A DNA stretch of 64,000 bases, taken from NCBI GenBank assembly GCA_023515745.1, contig JALECJ010000254.1, positions 1,860,001 to 1,924,000 on the forward strand, given 5' to 3'. The position numbers were made by a program, and so were the translations under genes. Positions 23,379-37,805 of this stretch are shown here, piece by piece. Position 1 is the stretch's first letter. Each line of letters opens with the position of its first letter. The DNA comes from Amoeboaphelidium protococcarum (taxonomy: Eukaryota; Aphelidiomycota; Aphelidea). Under the pieces are notes generated by a model. That model did no database searches. It saw nothing but the letters and a program-made list of their open reading frames with translations, and was not told the DNA's origin.

Positions 23379-26003
23379 ATGTCTATCATTTAGAATTTCA
23401 AGATACCTGTTGTGCCTGAATTTAGGCAGGAGGAGTGTAGTTTGTGTTTCGACGATTGCTCTGAGGGATTGTATTACTGCACCGAGTTGAGTTGTTGGGA
23501 GTCGTTCTGCAAGTAGCATCTCCCCCTTCATCTGACTATTCACACCACTGCAGTATATCTGTTTCTGAAGAAAGTAGTTGGCGAAGAAGTTACAGCTGAT
23601 GATAATTCTAAATCTACTACTGCAGAAGAGCACCATGTTAGGAAAAAAGCCAATGTAGAAAAGATGGAGTACACTGGTACTTGGATCAAATTCAAGGGAG
23701 CAGACTCTTTAGCCATCGAGTAGCAGCAGGAGGTGTCCTTGGAGTGGATTCAGTTATTTACATAGATCCGTACTGAGTAATAGAACAATATTCTTGGCAA
23801 TGACTGGAATGTTCCATTGCAAGCCTGTGAACACACTCTAATGCTTCAGTAGTAACAACCATCCAGCATCGACTCTATAAATTTGCATCAGTGCTCTTAA
23901 TGTGATTTGAAGACCAACTTGTGGATCTGTCTAACGTGTGGAAATATCGGCTGTGGTAGAAAGTAATTTGATGGTAGCGGCGGTAATAGTCACGGATTTG
24001 AGCATTTCTAGTACAATCCAACTCATTTTGTCGCATGTAAGCTGGGCACTATAACCAGTGCTGGTACGGCGGACATTTACTGTTATGACTGTGATGATAT
24101 GCGCCTAGATCCAGATTTGGCATTGCATATGATCACGTTTGGTATCAACTTATAGGGCCTTGTAAAGACTGATAAGAGTATGTAAGAGCTGTAGTTGGAG
24201 CATAATCTCAACTATGAATTTAATATGGCCACAACTGATGGTAAAGATTTGACTCCCGTCTATGGGCCTAATCTCACCGGCCTGAAGAATATTGGCAACA
24301 GTTGTTATATCAACTCTTCACTCTAGAGTTTGGTTACTATTCCGCCGATCATTGATTTTAAAGATGTGGCCTTGAGCAAGTTGAATCGCGATGCCATGTT
24401 GAAGCCTTCAAAGAGCTTATTATGTCAGTCATTAAAGGTGGTCTAATCGCTGATCAGTGGTGATTATAGTCGTCCAGGTGAAGTTGTTAATGACTAGGCT
24501 CATTTACCCGTTGATTTCAGGGAAGCTATTGAGAAGTAGCAATAATAAATGAGCTAGTCATAAGGAAAGCAGGATAATTCTGTAGAGAGTGGTCAAGTGT
24601 AATGGCAAGATGGAATTAAATTGACGGCATTCAAGAACTTGATGGCTGGCAATAATGCGGAATTCAAGACTGCCAGATAGTAGGATGCATTTGAATACAT
24701 CTAGCATTTATTCACCCGCCTGGATGAAGAGTATAATCGTAATCGTAACTTGCTGCCGTCGTCAATTTTCCGACCTGGCCTGGCTATAGAATGTCATTTG
24801 AATCGTCGAGTGTAATGCACCGAGTGTTTGGGTTGTTCTTTCAGAGATGAAATGTCCTCCGGAATTGAGACTCCAATTCCTTAAAGGAAGTAGACTGTTG
24901 AAGGTGTAGAGTAGTATTAAGACGTTAAATTGTCTGAATGTATTGATCAATTCTTTGCTGATGAAGTTATTTAAGACTTTAGATGCACTCGCTGCCAGAA
25001 GAAGGTTAATGCATTGAGCAATGTTCGCTTGAATAACGATGGATCAAGAGATAAACATCTGCCGCCTGTTATTTTATTGCACATGTAGCGCTTTGTATTG
25101 GAGAATTGGGTCCCCAAGAAGCTTAATCTCAGCATTTTGTGTGATTAGGAAGTTTTTGATTTCGGAGACAAGTTACGCTCTGGACCGTCGGCTGAAGATT
25201 AATTGTTACCAGAGGATGAAGTCACTGCGGGATCCAATGCCTCTGCTTCTACTAGTAGTAATCCTTAAGTGGACAATACTGCGCTGGAATAGCTAATGAG
25301 TATGGGATTCACAAAGAATCGATCAACCAGAGCGTTATTAGAAACTGGCAACGCTAGTTCTGAGGTGGCAATGGAATGGCTCTTTAGTAGAATGGATGAT
25401 CCATCCTTAGATGATCCTATTCCTACTGCTACTCCGGCTACTTCAGCATAATCCATAGCTAAGTCAACCACTAAAGCACCTGCTGTAGATCCTAATAGTG
25501 TCAATATGGTTGTAGAGATGGGATTTTCTGCCGCGTAAGCCAAGGCGGCTCTTAAGTAGACGGGTGGGAATGTGGAAGCTGCTGTCGAGTGGCTGTTTAA
25601 TAATCCAGATGCTCCATTACAGGACGATAATAATGCGATGGAGTAGTAGTAGTAGGAGACATCTGCTGCATCCACTTCAGGATCCAGTAGTCAATATCCA
25701 GATCGTTTCAAAAATCTTGGATCCAAGTATAGATTGCATGCTGTGATTGCTCATAAGGGATCAAATGTAAATTCTGGTCATTACGTAGCGTATGTTAGAT
25801 ACAGATAGCCAGAAGGTTAATTAAACTCCGTTACGAGCACTAATGATAGGCCTCAAAAGGTTGTAAATGATGGCGACTGGGTGTTGTTTAATGACGAGAA
25901 AGTTGTCAAATATGATAAAGGCGTCCTACACCGCGACGGTGACACTGTGGACAAGGACGTCGGTAGTGGATACATTTACATTCTAGTGAATGAGAACATT
26001 TGA
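23379..26003 (+). CDS. USP5: Ubiquitin carboxyl-terminal hydrolase 5/UBP14 type
   Basis: An 874-aa intronless frame. Domain order matches USP5/UBP14: an N-terminal variant ZnF-UBP (ECSLCFDDCSEGLYYC), a canonical ZnF-UBP (CDLKTNLWICLTCGNIGCGR), the Cys box GLKNIGNSCYINSSLQSL with catalytic Cys309, two UBA domains (about 631-675 and 706-745), and the His box HKGSNVNSGHYVAYVR with His801. These enzymes take apart unanchored ubiquitin chains in the cytosol and nucleus; the ZnF binds the free ubiquitin C-terminus. TAA and TAG Gln codons are abundant, including four TAG in a row after UBA2. ATG 23379 is in frame and gives the expected short N-terminus. Confidence 0.93.
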
Positions 26004-26260
26004 TCTTAATTTTACCGTATCTAATCTGGTATTTCCTTTTTCAAAAAAGTGGGTTTCGTTTCTTTGACATATCCAACTTTAAAATTATGTCCACATATAG
26101 CAAGTGATGAACTTTCTATGAACTGTTTCAATGCTCGACGCGTTTTTACTCCTTTGACGTTCCACGAATCATTTCAACTTCCAGCGAGACACAAAGAGAG
26201 AAGTACTGAATTAGCGATAACTGTGTGATCATAGAAAGAACCTCTAAATAGTAATCGCAG

Positions 26261-27161
26261 ATGAATAGACAGTACGTCAAGATTGGAGAGGATTTGTGGA
26301 AGAATAAGGTTGACAAGATTGTAATTCGATCTATTTCTATATCGCCCTTTAACAAAATCTCTATTGAAAACGATTGTGTAGAATGGCGAAATGTTCACCT
26401 TTACGTATGGCGCACTGGTGACACAGCTGATCAAGGATTTGGATGATTTTAATGAAGTCAACAAGATGCTGGATCGCATGTAAGAATATTTGCGCTGTTC
26501 TCTATTTATTAAATATAACTGGCGTCTCGCATATTGTAGGGGATACAATATCGGAATACGACTGATTGAAGACTTTCTATCCAAGGCTCCGGTCACCAAG
26601 TGCTCAGACTTTCGCGAGACTGTGGATTGGATCACCAAAGTTGCCTTTAAAATGTTCTTGAACATCAGTCCACTCGTTAGCGGATGGTCTTAGGATGGGA
26701 AGGAGTGTGTGCTGACTCTGGATGAGAACCCGCTGGCTGAGTATGTAGAGTATCCACCCGCGACTCTATTCGATGTTGTATCAACTCACAGCTCTTAATA
26801 GGGATAATAATAGTCTTCTTCTTCTACTGATGAGAATAAATAGCCAGCTGGTAATCTGAATGCTAAAAATGCTCCTCAAGTATCGTCCAACTCTGCATCA
26901 GGATCGACTCTGAATGATCTTTGGTGGAGTAACATTTACTGTGGAGTATTACGTGGTGCACTAGAGATGGTACGCATTTGTTATCATATTTGAAGTATCT
27001 ATATTCACAATCTGACAGTGATGTGCATCTATAATGTGTAGGTGTAAATGCAAGTTGAAGCGTCGTTCATCAGTGATGTTCTCAGAGGTGATGACTCCAC
27101 TCAAATCAAGTTGAAATTTGTGAAGTTTCTTGAACAAGATGCTCCACCTGCAGAGGATTGA
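26261..27161 (+). CDS. BET3: TRAPP complex subunit BET3/TRAPPC3
   Basis: Four exons: 26261-26320, 26382-26479, 26540-26969 and 27042-27161, all with GT-AG introns of 60-72 nt. The joined product (235 aa) reads YVKIGEDLWKNKVDKI, TYGALVTQLIKDLDDFNEVN, YNIGIRLIEDFL, and CGVLRGALEMVQMQVEA, all BET3 landmarks. TRAPP tethers vesicles at the ER-Golgi interface and activates Rab1/Ypt1. A Gln/Ser-rich insert of about 45 residues (around SSTDENKQPAGN) precedes the C-terminal DLWWSNIYCG block and explains the excess over the usual 180-190 aa. Exon phases close exactly at every junction. Confidence 0.92.
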
Positions 27162-27338
27162 TCTCCGTCATGTTCTTATATGCGTTATGGATAGTAAGAA
27201 TTGTACGAGTTATTGTAATAACTACAGACTGTTAATAATAACTACAACACTGTACTAAGTAAAACTAATTCAAATGTTAAAGTCGAATTCATAAAAATAT
27301 TTTATCCATTCTCATGAAGCCAAGCATATAACACTTTA

Positions 27339-28122
<784 letters not shown>

Positions 28123-28553
28123 ATTATCTTCAATTTATAAAGTACTGTCTTCTAACTCAATGTACAGACAAAGGAGAAGAAGTAACGAAAGAAGAGAGAG
28201 AGAGAGATGAACTGTTTAGTTTTGAACGGAAAGACTTGAAGGAACACTTTGCGTTGATGAAGGAACGCACTAACGAACGAACGGCTTGTGGAGCGGTCAA
28301 AGAGATGAGAGATCAGGCAAACAGACAGAAGAAGCGGGTGATCATGTGGAAGAAATGTCAAGAGCGAGAGTGAACAAGTGATGATTTCGTTGTGGCGTCG
28401 TTTAGAATTTCAAGTGCCGATCTAACGCAAATCTTCAACAGTCGTCGTATGAGGATTTCATACGGAGTACAAAGTCATGTTATTCAAAAAATATTATACA
28501 TACAGCAAAGAGCCAAAAGTAATTATAAAAATCACAAAATTGTTTTACAATAA
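28123..28553. other. Intergenic region between RAB11 and the MAP3K gene
   Basis: Holds the RAB11 5' flank, including a GA repeat near 28190-28207 and several purine-rich AACGAACG words, and the 3' flank of the kinase gene. No gene seen. Confidence 0.4.
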
Positions 28554-31157
28554 TCAAGCTAGAAACTTATGAGATAGGAGCTGGTTCGCGTCGGGGCGCT
28601 CCTTGTAGTTTAGAGCCAGACACTGCTGTAGCAAGTCTTTAGCTTCTGGTGAGAGCGTATCAGGATATGGTGGCTGATTCTTCTGGCCAATTCGGAACAT
28701 GGCAGCCATCTGGTTCATATTCGGCCAAGGATGAGTTCCTGTGAACATTTCAATAACCAGACATCCAAATGACCAAACATCAGACTTTTTGCTGTAATGA
28801 AAATGTTTCACCACCTCGGGTGAGAGCCAAAACACGGATCCTTATAGAGCGCTAGTCCTATTACCACCGACGCCTTTCGGGTACAATGAGATTACACTAC
28901 CACGGTCAGATACATCAGCCTATGCCATTTTCTTGCTAATTCCAAAATCAGAGATCTTCACAATTCCCTTGTTGTCCACCAGAATGTTGGCGCTCTTAAT
29001 GTCTCTGTGAACAATGTTTTTCTGATGCAAATAAGACAGCCCACCGAGTATCTGGCGCACATAAGTCTTGATTAACGCCTCTTCAATTGTACCATAAGTC
29101 GATATAACAGTGCACAATGATCCTCCGGGAACATATTCCAAGAAAATGTTCAAATAAGAGTCTGTGCTCTCACTACCAAGATAGCGAACAATATTAGGAT
29201 GTTCCAACTCACGCAAAAGTCCAATTTCGCGTTGTAGTGCTTCAACCATTTGCTTACGACGCGTTTGAATTTTTGCATTATTATGGACTGCCGATGGAGC
29301 ACTGACTGGAACTTCACTCGATTCAGATTTTGCCATCTGCGCATCAACGGGAAGCAAAACCTATTTCACAGCCATAAATTCCCCTGTGAACGCATTCAAG
29401 CCGAGATAAACATTACCGAAAGATCCGGTACCAACCAATGCTCCTTTGACCCACTTGATTCGCTTGTTGGATGATTTTCTCTTCAGAGTTCCCTGAGGTG
29501 AACTAGATGCAGATGGGCGCTAAGCATTTTACAATCGAGATGCTTGAGACTATCTGGAAGTCGATAGCTACTAATCACCACTCTCTTCGACAATTTTATA
29601 TTCATCCTAACTAATGCGCGCAGCAATAGAAGCCTTGTCGCCGACTGAACTCTGCTCAATCGATTCAATCTCTTGGAAATCGCCATTATTGTCGCTAACA
29701 CTACTTGTCTCCGCAGAATCCTACTCATCTTGTTCAGCAATCATGTCTTACTACTGTTATTACTGTTGTTGATTCTTTATCAGAGGAGGAGACTTGACAG
29801 AGGGGAAGAATTTTATCAAATTACCTGCAATGAGTTCACTAGGCGGTCTTTCACCAAAGAAATTCTTCAGCTTGGTGGACGTCAAATTGCTAGACCTTGG
29901 ACTCGCTATACCGGCAGCATTAGTGGACTCATCTGCATTCTAAACGAGATTTTGAGTCATTATGTGTGATACTCCTCTGCCGGAACTATCAGGCGCGCGT
30001 CTTTGCTATGGCGATTTCTGTACCTTAGCACCTTGATCGTATTGACGATTAGGAGATGATGCTTAAGGCTCGCTGATAGACGGCATCTATCTCTTTTAAT
30101 TCTAAAATGGTACCTAAACGCCCAAGATCTTTTTCACTTTATTCTAACTACGACTGGTAGGAGACTGGCCTCTTTTCGACTATTACTACTTGACGTATGC
30201 ACCATTTCTACGCCTCAGAAACAGTCTAGGCAGAGATTCAACTTCATGCGCATTTTAATCACCTATTGTGTTCACCTCAGATTATCGCAACAATCTTGCA
30301 GCCGTACCATCACGTACCAATATAGCCCAGCTATTGATCTCCATCCATAAATTATCGGTGGGAATTCCAAATTTCTTCAAAATCAAACCAAGCAGAGTCT
30401 AATACGAGTCAGCCTGCGAAACATCCAACACCACTGAATGAGAGTCGAAATACACGCGAATGAGTCTCTTTTGATTAGAATGCTTTCTGCTTTACGCACT
30501 GTCAGAATCCTAACCTTGAACATTATCAACACGGTGGCTTTGTAAATTATTGATATTGGAATTGCTGTATAAATGCGAAGCTGATGAAGGAGACTAAGGG
30601 CTCTAAACACTTGTTACACCAGCAGAGGCAATTTTACGAGCGCTTTAAGATCCAGCAGATTGCGGGCTAGGTGAATTCTTTAACAGGGGCGCAGATTCGG
30701 GCATAACATGACCAAATGACTTTTTCGATGGAGTTGTAACAGCTGGCGAAGGCTGTCTGCCGCCCAATTGATTATAAGCATCTGATTGCTGTTGCTATGA
30801 AGTTGAGATTTTAAGACCCGCTGCCAACGATGCAACATTTTCCATAGATTATTGGGAATTAGAGCGTGTGAGCGTCATACGGTCAGATTTTCCAGCCATA
30901 ATTTTCTGGATTCGCTTAATCAAAATTAGCAACTTCATCCGCTCACCCACAGACTTTATGCCCATCTCTTTCAGAAAGCTATGATTAAGCTGCAACAGCG
31001 CATGACCATCAATATTATGATCAGCAAAGTATGCATTATACTACTCGAAGCCTATATCTTTGAGCCACTATCTCACCATTATTTCATTCCATTTCTTAAT
31101 GTCCTTCACAGAATACTGATTACCATGACTAAGATCAACTAACGTTACACTGCTCAT
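28554..31157 (-). CDS. STE11: STE11-type MAP kinase kinase kinase
   Basis: An 867-aa intronless frame. An N-terminal SAM domain (about 20-95: [36 protein letters not shown]) is followed by a Ras-association/ubiquitin-like fold (about 232-300: [17 protein letters not shown]), a long Ser/Gln-rich linker, and a C-terminal kinase (about 564-867: [46 protein letters not shown]). This order is that of fungal Ste11/Byr2 MAP3Ks, which act in pheromone, filamentation and osmotic cascades. AVK has the catalytic Lys, and HRD and DFG are intact. Many linker Gln codons are TAG or TAA. Confidence 0.9.
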
Positions 31158-31399
31158 TACTGTATGACTGATGATAAACTATCTGAACAAAGGGGAATTT
31201 CTTGAAGTACTCAAAATAGTATTTATGAAAAGATGCACTTAATAGATAAAAAAAGACAACTATCTGTAATAACAAAAATAGATATTAAAGATCATTAGTA
31301 GACACAGTCAATCAACGCCTCGTCCCAATATGGATTGATCAAACAAACGCCAATCACAGAGCAGGACTTTATCGCTACAAGCTGACTAGAATGCGGAAA

Positions 31400-33286
31400 T
31401 CAATTATCGCCTTTTTTAACACTGTAACCCAATTTATGGCGCAGACCATCCACATATATCCATTCCATAGCACGAGCAGGAGAAAGCAATTTGCAGTAAT
31501 GCTGGCCGGCAGAGTCAGGATGCAACTTGTTGATCCAACTGTCAAGATCAGTCTTCATGCTAATACTTCTGATCGAAAGAACCTTCTCCAGCTTGCCATC
31601 TTCATTGACCAGATCCATTTCCTTGTACTTAAGACGCGAGTTAATCCACAGAGGCCCAATAGCAATAGGGAAATGGTAGTCTGGAAGAAAGTGCATCTTC
31701 TACCCAAACTTCATGTACCTCTCCACAACTTTCGGATCAGAGTGTTCAAGTGCATACTTGTACGCGAGCTGGTTGATTTCCATGCACACATCCATATCGT
31801 CTTCATCGTAGTCAGCGAATGGATTGGTGGTGTGTCTTCTATACAATTGACGCGACTTCATCTTGACTCTAATCTCCTCAGCAGTACCATGAGCCAAACC
31901 AGTGTCCAAAGAATCATACTTGTCATACATACTCTCAGATACAGTGGTTACATTCAACTTGCACTTTTACACCGCCATATTCTCGCCCATGTCGACTTCT
32001 TACATGACAAACTAGCCTTTGCAGATGAGGTCGCTGCAATTATTCCAAATGTGCGCATGATGGTACGGATTAGTGTCGCGAACATCATGAATAGCATCGA
32101 CATTGACAACTTCAACAACATTTTCCGCATCAACCATCTACTTGATAGCTACATTAGCCCACGGTGTACCACACCAACAATCCGTGTCATTACTGAACTA
32201 ACGTGGTTCCTTCTACTCTGGCCATGCCGGATAGAATGGACAATGAGGTGATGGCTTATCAGAGTTACAACGCTTCTTCAAGTGAACATGTGCCTCAAGA
32301 CGCATAGCCTCCAGCAGAGGAGTCATAAACTGTTTGGTTCTCTCAACAGCATCGCGTAATACCGTCCAATTGGTGTCATCTTCATTAAGATGTAAATCAA
32401 TGAACGTGGCAGCGACCTTGGACACCTGATCCAAAGCCTCAGCACCAGAGATACTTGCGCGAAGATCCTTCTGCGCAGGATACCATGGTACAGGGCAACC
32501 GCTAACCTGCATATGATTCATTCCGTCAACTATGACAACAGGATTGTCAGTTACAACACTCGGCACTCCATCGCGATTGTTCAAGACGTAATGATACACA
32601 GACTGAGCAACGCGAGTCACACGGTGTAGACCATCCAGGGATCCAGATACTTGCATCCAAGGCACCGGGTACTTGACACCTTTGAACTTTCTCAGCAGGG
32701 AAGAACCTAGGAAAATATTAATCCATGGCTTCATCAACTATCTACGTCTCGATATATGCACTTCATTCTAATCATCCGCTTCGGACTACACCAGAATACC
32801 ATAAGCATCTGCAGTGTACTATTACGCAGCCACGGCACCAAGACTGTGACCGGCCAAAGCAAAACGCGCATCGATTGGCATACCATGCTTGACAAAGTGA
32901 TTGTACACGCGTTCGATCGCAGCCTCCACGTTCCCTCTCAGGAAAGCCAAATCAAAAGGTAAATGAGGTAAACCAACGTATAGTGGAATCTCAGACTTGG
33001 ACTGAATCTCTGCAATCAAAGATGAGTAACACGCCGGATTGACCTATGCCCCGGGCAAAATAACCAAGAATGCGGCCCATTTATTGTGACCCTAACTAGA
33101 GACTTCCGGAAAGAAGAATGCATCCTCGTACTATGGCGAAATATCATCGCTATTACCACCACCATTATAGTAGACACCTTCTTCTTGCAAGAGTTGAGGG
33201 GAGAGAGCAAAACTGGAAACAGCACCTGACAGTACTAAGAATGGTACAGCAGCATAATGCGCAACAAATTTGACAAAACTGACCAT
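31400..33286 (-). CDS. Secreted alpha/beta hydrolase
   Basis: A 628-aa frame without introns. The N-terminus (VPFLVLSGAVSSFALS) looks like a signal peptide. The body has LVILPGAQVNP, an acidic strand region, and the nucleophile elbow GHSLG with Ser at about residue 150, then DGMNHMQVSG, which may supply the catalytic His. Resembles lipase/PAF-acetylhydrolase-like secreted hydrolases; the substrate is unknown. The C-terminal 250 residues, with paired Cys (CWCGTPW, CSDLICKG), are not part of a standard hydrolase fold and may bind a ligand. In an endoparasitic aphelid a secreted hydrolase could act on host material, which is speculation. Confidence 0.8.
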
Positions 33287-33756
33287 ATCTCCGAAATAAC
33301 TAAAATGCTATTTACAATCGCTTCGAGTATATGTTTACTTTGTCAGTATAAAAAGAGTAGTGATGTAATTTTAACACGGGTGCCCACTTTTAGATTCTCG
33401 CGCGCCACACTGCCTTATGTAAACCACGTGGTTCACCTAATGACGTGAATGACGATAAAACTTTCTAGCATGTAACGGGATGAAGACTGTTGTGAAAACG
33501 CCATTCTGAGTCAGTGAATGTTTTTGTTCATGCACAGTGCGTCTGATGCGGCGTTCATAAATCCAGAGTTTACTCTCTCCTTTTACTCTTAAAAACCCAG
33601 TTCACAATATCTCTCAGACCCACTGAAGATTGCAACATCTCTTCGGTGCTTTTCCTTCAAAGCGCCCACCAAGATTTGAATCGTTTCACTTTTAAAATCT
33701 TTCTTTCTCTGTCTGGCCGTGTGGTATCAGATTAACATTGTTGAATTATTGAACGA
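33287..33756. other. Divergent intergenic region
   Basis: Lies between the hydrolase and the beta-propeller-like gene, which diverge. Pyrimidine-rich stretches near 33575-33720 on the plus strand precede the downstream ATG. No gene seen. Confidence 0.35.
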
Positions 33757-36123
33757 ATGTTGAACTTTGTGAGGGTGCCAGCTACTGCACAAAATGAGGC
33801 AGAAAATCTTGTATAGGACTATCCTGGACTAATAGCTTTTAAAAATGTCCTGTATTCAGCAAGAGGAACAATCACATTTCCATCTAATATTCGTATCATT
33901 GACCAAAATGTCAAAGTTGCAATAATTCTCTGCTAATCTTAATTATTCGTAATAAGCAAGCAATCTATGACGGTTTTAAGGAATATTGAACTCAAGTCTT
34001 CCCTTGCCAATAGTATACAATGTCGCATAATACCGCATATTAATAAAGTACTGTGCTGTGACTTGAGTAGAGTTGTCACGTTCTATGACTTGGATATAGT
34101 TGAATCTGATTTAAGCGTGCAATTAGAGTTTCCTTTCCCTGTGAAGTAAGCATGCGTATGGATACCGCCAAGTCTTGCTGTGAATGGTAATAGAATTACT
34201 TTTGATCCTTATCATTTGCCCATGTTTTTGGTTCTATCTGCGAATGATATGCTACACGTTTACGATTTCGATGTTTAATCGTGCATGGTAGATGTTTGCT
34301 CGCCAGTGAATTAGATTAATGTCATGTCTGATAATCCCCTCAATTTTTGGAAAGATATTAAATGCAATCCATACAGTAATTCGCTTTAGGTAATGTTAGT
34401 TGGCTCGTGTCTTAGTGAAATGTATTTGATACTCTTGAAAAAATCAGAGATGTCTATGGATTCATCCTATCCCAATATTGCTCAGAATTCATTACTGTTT
34501 AGATTTAGACATCCTGATCTTTAAGTAGATGATGATGGTGCGTACGAGTAATTATCGATTGATCAGTTGTAATTTTATGGCAAGCACGAACTTGTATGGT
34601 CTTCTGGCGCGTCTGTAGGCGCCTGGAGGATTGAAGATGCTGTCAAGACTCCGCAATCATCTCCATAGAAGAAACGTGGCTCTGTGGAGTCTTTTCTAGT
34701 TGAAGTTCCGCCTATTATTATCAATTCATATCGCGATTGTACATTAAATTTGCAGAGTTCTACTCAGCTATCGTGTTTAAATGAGAAATTAATGGCTCTA
34801 AGTGTCTTTTAAGTTTAAAGAGATTCTAGTCAGTGTTTGGAATTGGATTTATAACTGTAGCGTTAGTGGACTTAGAAGAGTAGTAATACACATGTTAAAG
34901 TTGCTCATGATGGCCAAGTACTGGTAGGATCGGTTGATGGCGTGTTGCGAGTGTTTGGTGGAGATTGGTTGTTTTCAGACTCATCATCAACACTATAACC
35001 TTAGAGTGAGTTTAAAGTTTCAGAGCATCCGATAACGTCTATTATGTCTGTGAAATAGAGAATCAAGTAATTTAATGTGGATTAATATTTGGTTCTTGGC
35101 ACAGAGAGTGGATAATGTGTGGTGACATCTTATCCGCCTGATAAAGTACTACACACTTTCAATGTGTGCAGTTAAAGAATTGCTGCTATAACAAACGTTT
35201 ATGTGCCAGAGTCTTACGTGATTAATCCTTCGAATATTGCAGAGAATATCAAATCTTCCACCAAGTCGAGTATTCAGAATAATCATTTCATCAGACAGTT
35301 CTTAAAATCTTGCTTAGCTATATCTGGAAGCAATGTTTTACATGTATTGGATGTCAATCATTCAAGAGTATTACTGAATGTTCCATTGTCTCATGTTGAT
35401 TCTGATGACTTTGTAATTTCTGATATCAAGTTTGTATTATTTGAAGGGCACAAAGATCCTCATAGAGACTGTTTAATGATGATAATCTACACTGATAATT
35501 GGAATAAAGAGTATTCTGACTTCAGGTACGTTGCAGCTAATCAGGTGACTCATTTGAGAGAGTTACCTCCCTACGTGGCTTAATCTCAGAGCTTGACCGT
35601 GTTTAGTCATTTATCTTCTGTTCTTTAGAAGAATGTAAAGCTGCAAAGTGGTAACAATCTTTGTATTGACGCTTCGATCTAAAGTGGATAGCTAAGCTTG
35701 TCCTTGAATCTAAGAAGAATCTAATCATCTGGACAGGTTAATGATTTTGAAGCCAAATGCATTACTTAACTGATTGAGTAAATTCATGTACTGGGCATTG
35801 ATACGGAGTTAGATAGAATACTGCGCGAGCAATTTGAATTATCTGAATCTTCGGTTGGGCAGTGCATAGTGCTGCAGACTGTAGATAAATAATACCCGAT
35901 TGTACATTTGAATTCGATGACTCCCGCAACTCGTGTTGCTATCTGCATAGCGTTACTCAAGTTACTTTCTATTACTAGCAGATTTTAAAATCTGATTGCA
36001 TTCCTTTAGTCATTTGCATAATCTAAACCTGACTTGGATATGCTGAGTAATTACATTCTGCAAGAGTCTCGTCTGCCGGATTAGCAACCTTCCATTGTCA
36101 TTACTGATTAGATACGTCGTTGA
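33757..36123 (+). CDS. Large beta-propeller-like protein, unrecognised
   Basis: A 788-aa frame closed only by TGA 36121, with many in-frame TAA/TAG. The first two-thirds show repeating beta-strand segments of WD40 type (VLCCDLSRVVTFYDLDI, FLVLSANDMLHVYDF, VLVGSVDGVLRVFGGDWLF, YLVLGTESGQCVVTSYP), followed by a mostly helical C-terminal part. This propeller-then-helix plan is seen in trafficking and nucleoporin scaffolds, but I see no motif that fixes the family. No signal peptide or membrane helix. It is real by length and codon pattern, with function unknown. Confidence 0.65.
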
Positions 36124-36482
36124 AACTAAGTCCATATAATTTTAATATATGTAATTACTCTTTACAGTTCAATCATTAAAGGCCATAATTTTAGCCGCAG
36201 TTCTGGATTTAAAACTTCATTTATTGGTATTGTATCATTCAGCAGTGTCATGTGAGTCTTCAACGTTCATCATCATGAGTCCTGCCTAAGAAGCGCGTCG
36301 TGTGAAAAGTCAATCCAATCAATCTTGTTTCACACTTGTTTCTCTCGCTCTCTACATTATTTCATCTCTGCGAAAAAACAACCTCTTCTCTCTAGTGCAC
36401 ATTGTTTTATCAGCCGGGCATATTACAATATTATTAGATATCAGCTATTAAATAATCTGAGTAACAATAACAAATACAAGAA
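36124..36482. other. Intergenic region
   Basis: Nothing recognised. Contains a CT-rich leader-like run (about 36325-36395) before the TLDc-protein gene. Confidence 0.35.
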
Positions 36483-37805
36483 ATGGAAGCGAACGAAATT
36501 TAAAAGTCTCTAAGTTGTTCAAGACAAAGTTAGAATGCTGATAATAAGCCAACGTCTCTGAGCTCAAGCATGTCTGAAGCATTTGCCATAAGATCTGATA
36601 ATGGGGATTTGGATTAGAAGGTACCACAATCAAGTGTCAGTCCATCCATTGCGATTTAAACGGGATTATAGCAGAGTGAAGTAGATAGCGCCATTTAGCA
36701 GCAAAGAAATCCACCATAAACGTTCGGCGGATTCTTATGGGAGATACTGGTGGGATCGCCTCCACAGCCCTCAAGCCGGTCCACTCCTCGTGCTGCATCT
36801 CCAGATTCAGGTTAGAATAACAATAATATTGTAAATGGCGGCAATATTGGTATAGAACAGTCGCAGTGGACTATGGTTGGTGGTGGCGGTAATAGCGGTG
36901 CGCAAAATTAAGCAGAGTCTAGGTAAAGCCCTATAAGTCGACCAGTCTAAAGTATTGATATTCAAACTGATCATGGTCTTCTAGATGGAACATATAGCTA
37001 CTTGTCATCAGTGGTTGGTGGGGCTTCAGCACTGCTCGGACTATCACCTACAAGTGAGACCGCTAATGAGTTAGCACAGCCATCACAATCTCCATAAACG
37101 GATATCATTTGGGATAATGAAATTCAACTCGTTGGTTAGGATGATTCTGCTGATACTCCTATTATGAACATGGAGTTGGCCAATGCTCTTCGCAGTCGCA
37201 TACCGTCAAGATTTAGAGAGTATAATAAGTATCAGTTGATATTCTCTCTGTAACAGCATGGGGCATCTCTGAACACACTGTATTAAAAGTGCGCAAATTT
37301 TCGCGACTATCAAGCAGATAGTCCATCTATATGTCCATCATTTCTACTTATTCAAGATGATGGCAACTCGATATTTGGTGCATTCACCACCGAGATGTGG
37401 AAAAGTCATAGTGGTAGTGGTACGGCTGAAGAGACGAGACAGCAGTTGGCCTATTCGTCATCATCCCCTCTAAGTCGCAGCAAGTATGGTACGCTTACAA
37501 GTGGTCGGTCATATTACGGATCAGGTGAGTGTTTCCTCTTTAAATGGATCACTGATGATTAAACATCCAAAAGTTCATTGATACCTTACGAATGGACGCA
37601 AAAGAATGACTACTTTATGCTGAGTGAATCTGATTTTATGGCGATGGGCAGTGGCGATGGAAAATTTGGCATATTCATAGACCATGAACTGTATCGGGGA
37701 TTCTCATCTAATGCCCCGACTTTCAGTAATACTACTCCTCTATGCACGGATACAGCTAAAGGTGAATTCAAGATTGTTAATATGGAAATCTGGGGAATGC
37801 TTTGA
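36483..37805 (+). CDS. OXR1: TLDc-domain protein (OXR1 type)
   Basis: A 440-aa frame. The first half is low-complexity Ser/Gln/Gly. The second half is a TLDc domain (about 230-440): LANALRSRIPSRFREYNKYQ, QHGASLNTLY, LLIQDDGNSIFGAFTTE, and the C-terminal FGIFIDHELYRGFSSN followed by FKIVNMEIWGM. OXR1/TLDc proteins protect against oxidative damage and bind or disassemble the V-ATPase. No LysM domain is visible at the N-terminus, so it resembles the shorter isoforms. Gln codons are often TAA/TAG, for example at the start of the domain. Confidence 0.88.

Noticed and set aside
31391-32251. 286-codon plus-strand ORF
   Set aside because: It is antisense to the secreted hydrolase, whose minus-strand frame has the signal peptide and GHSLG motif.
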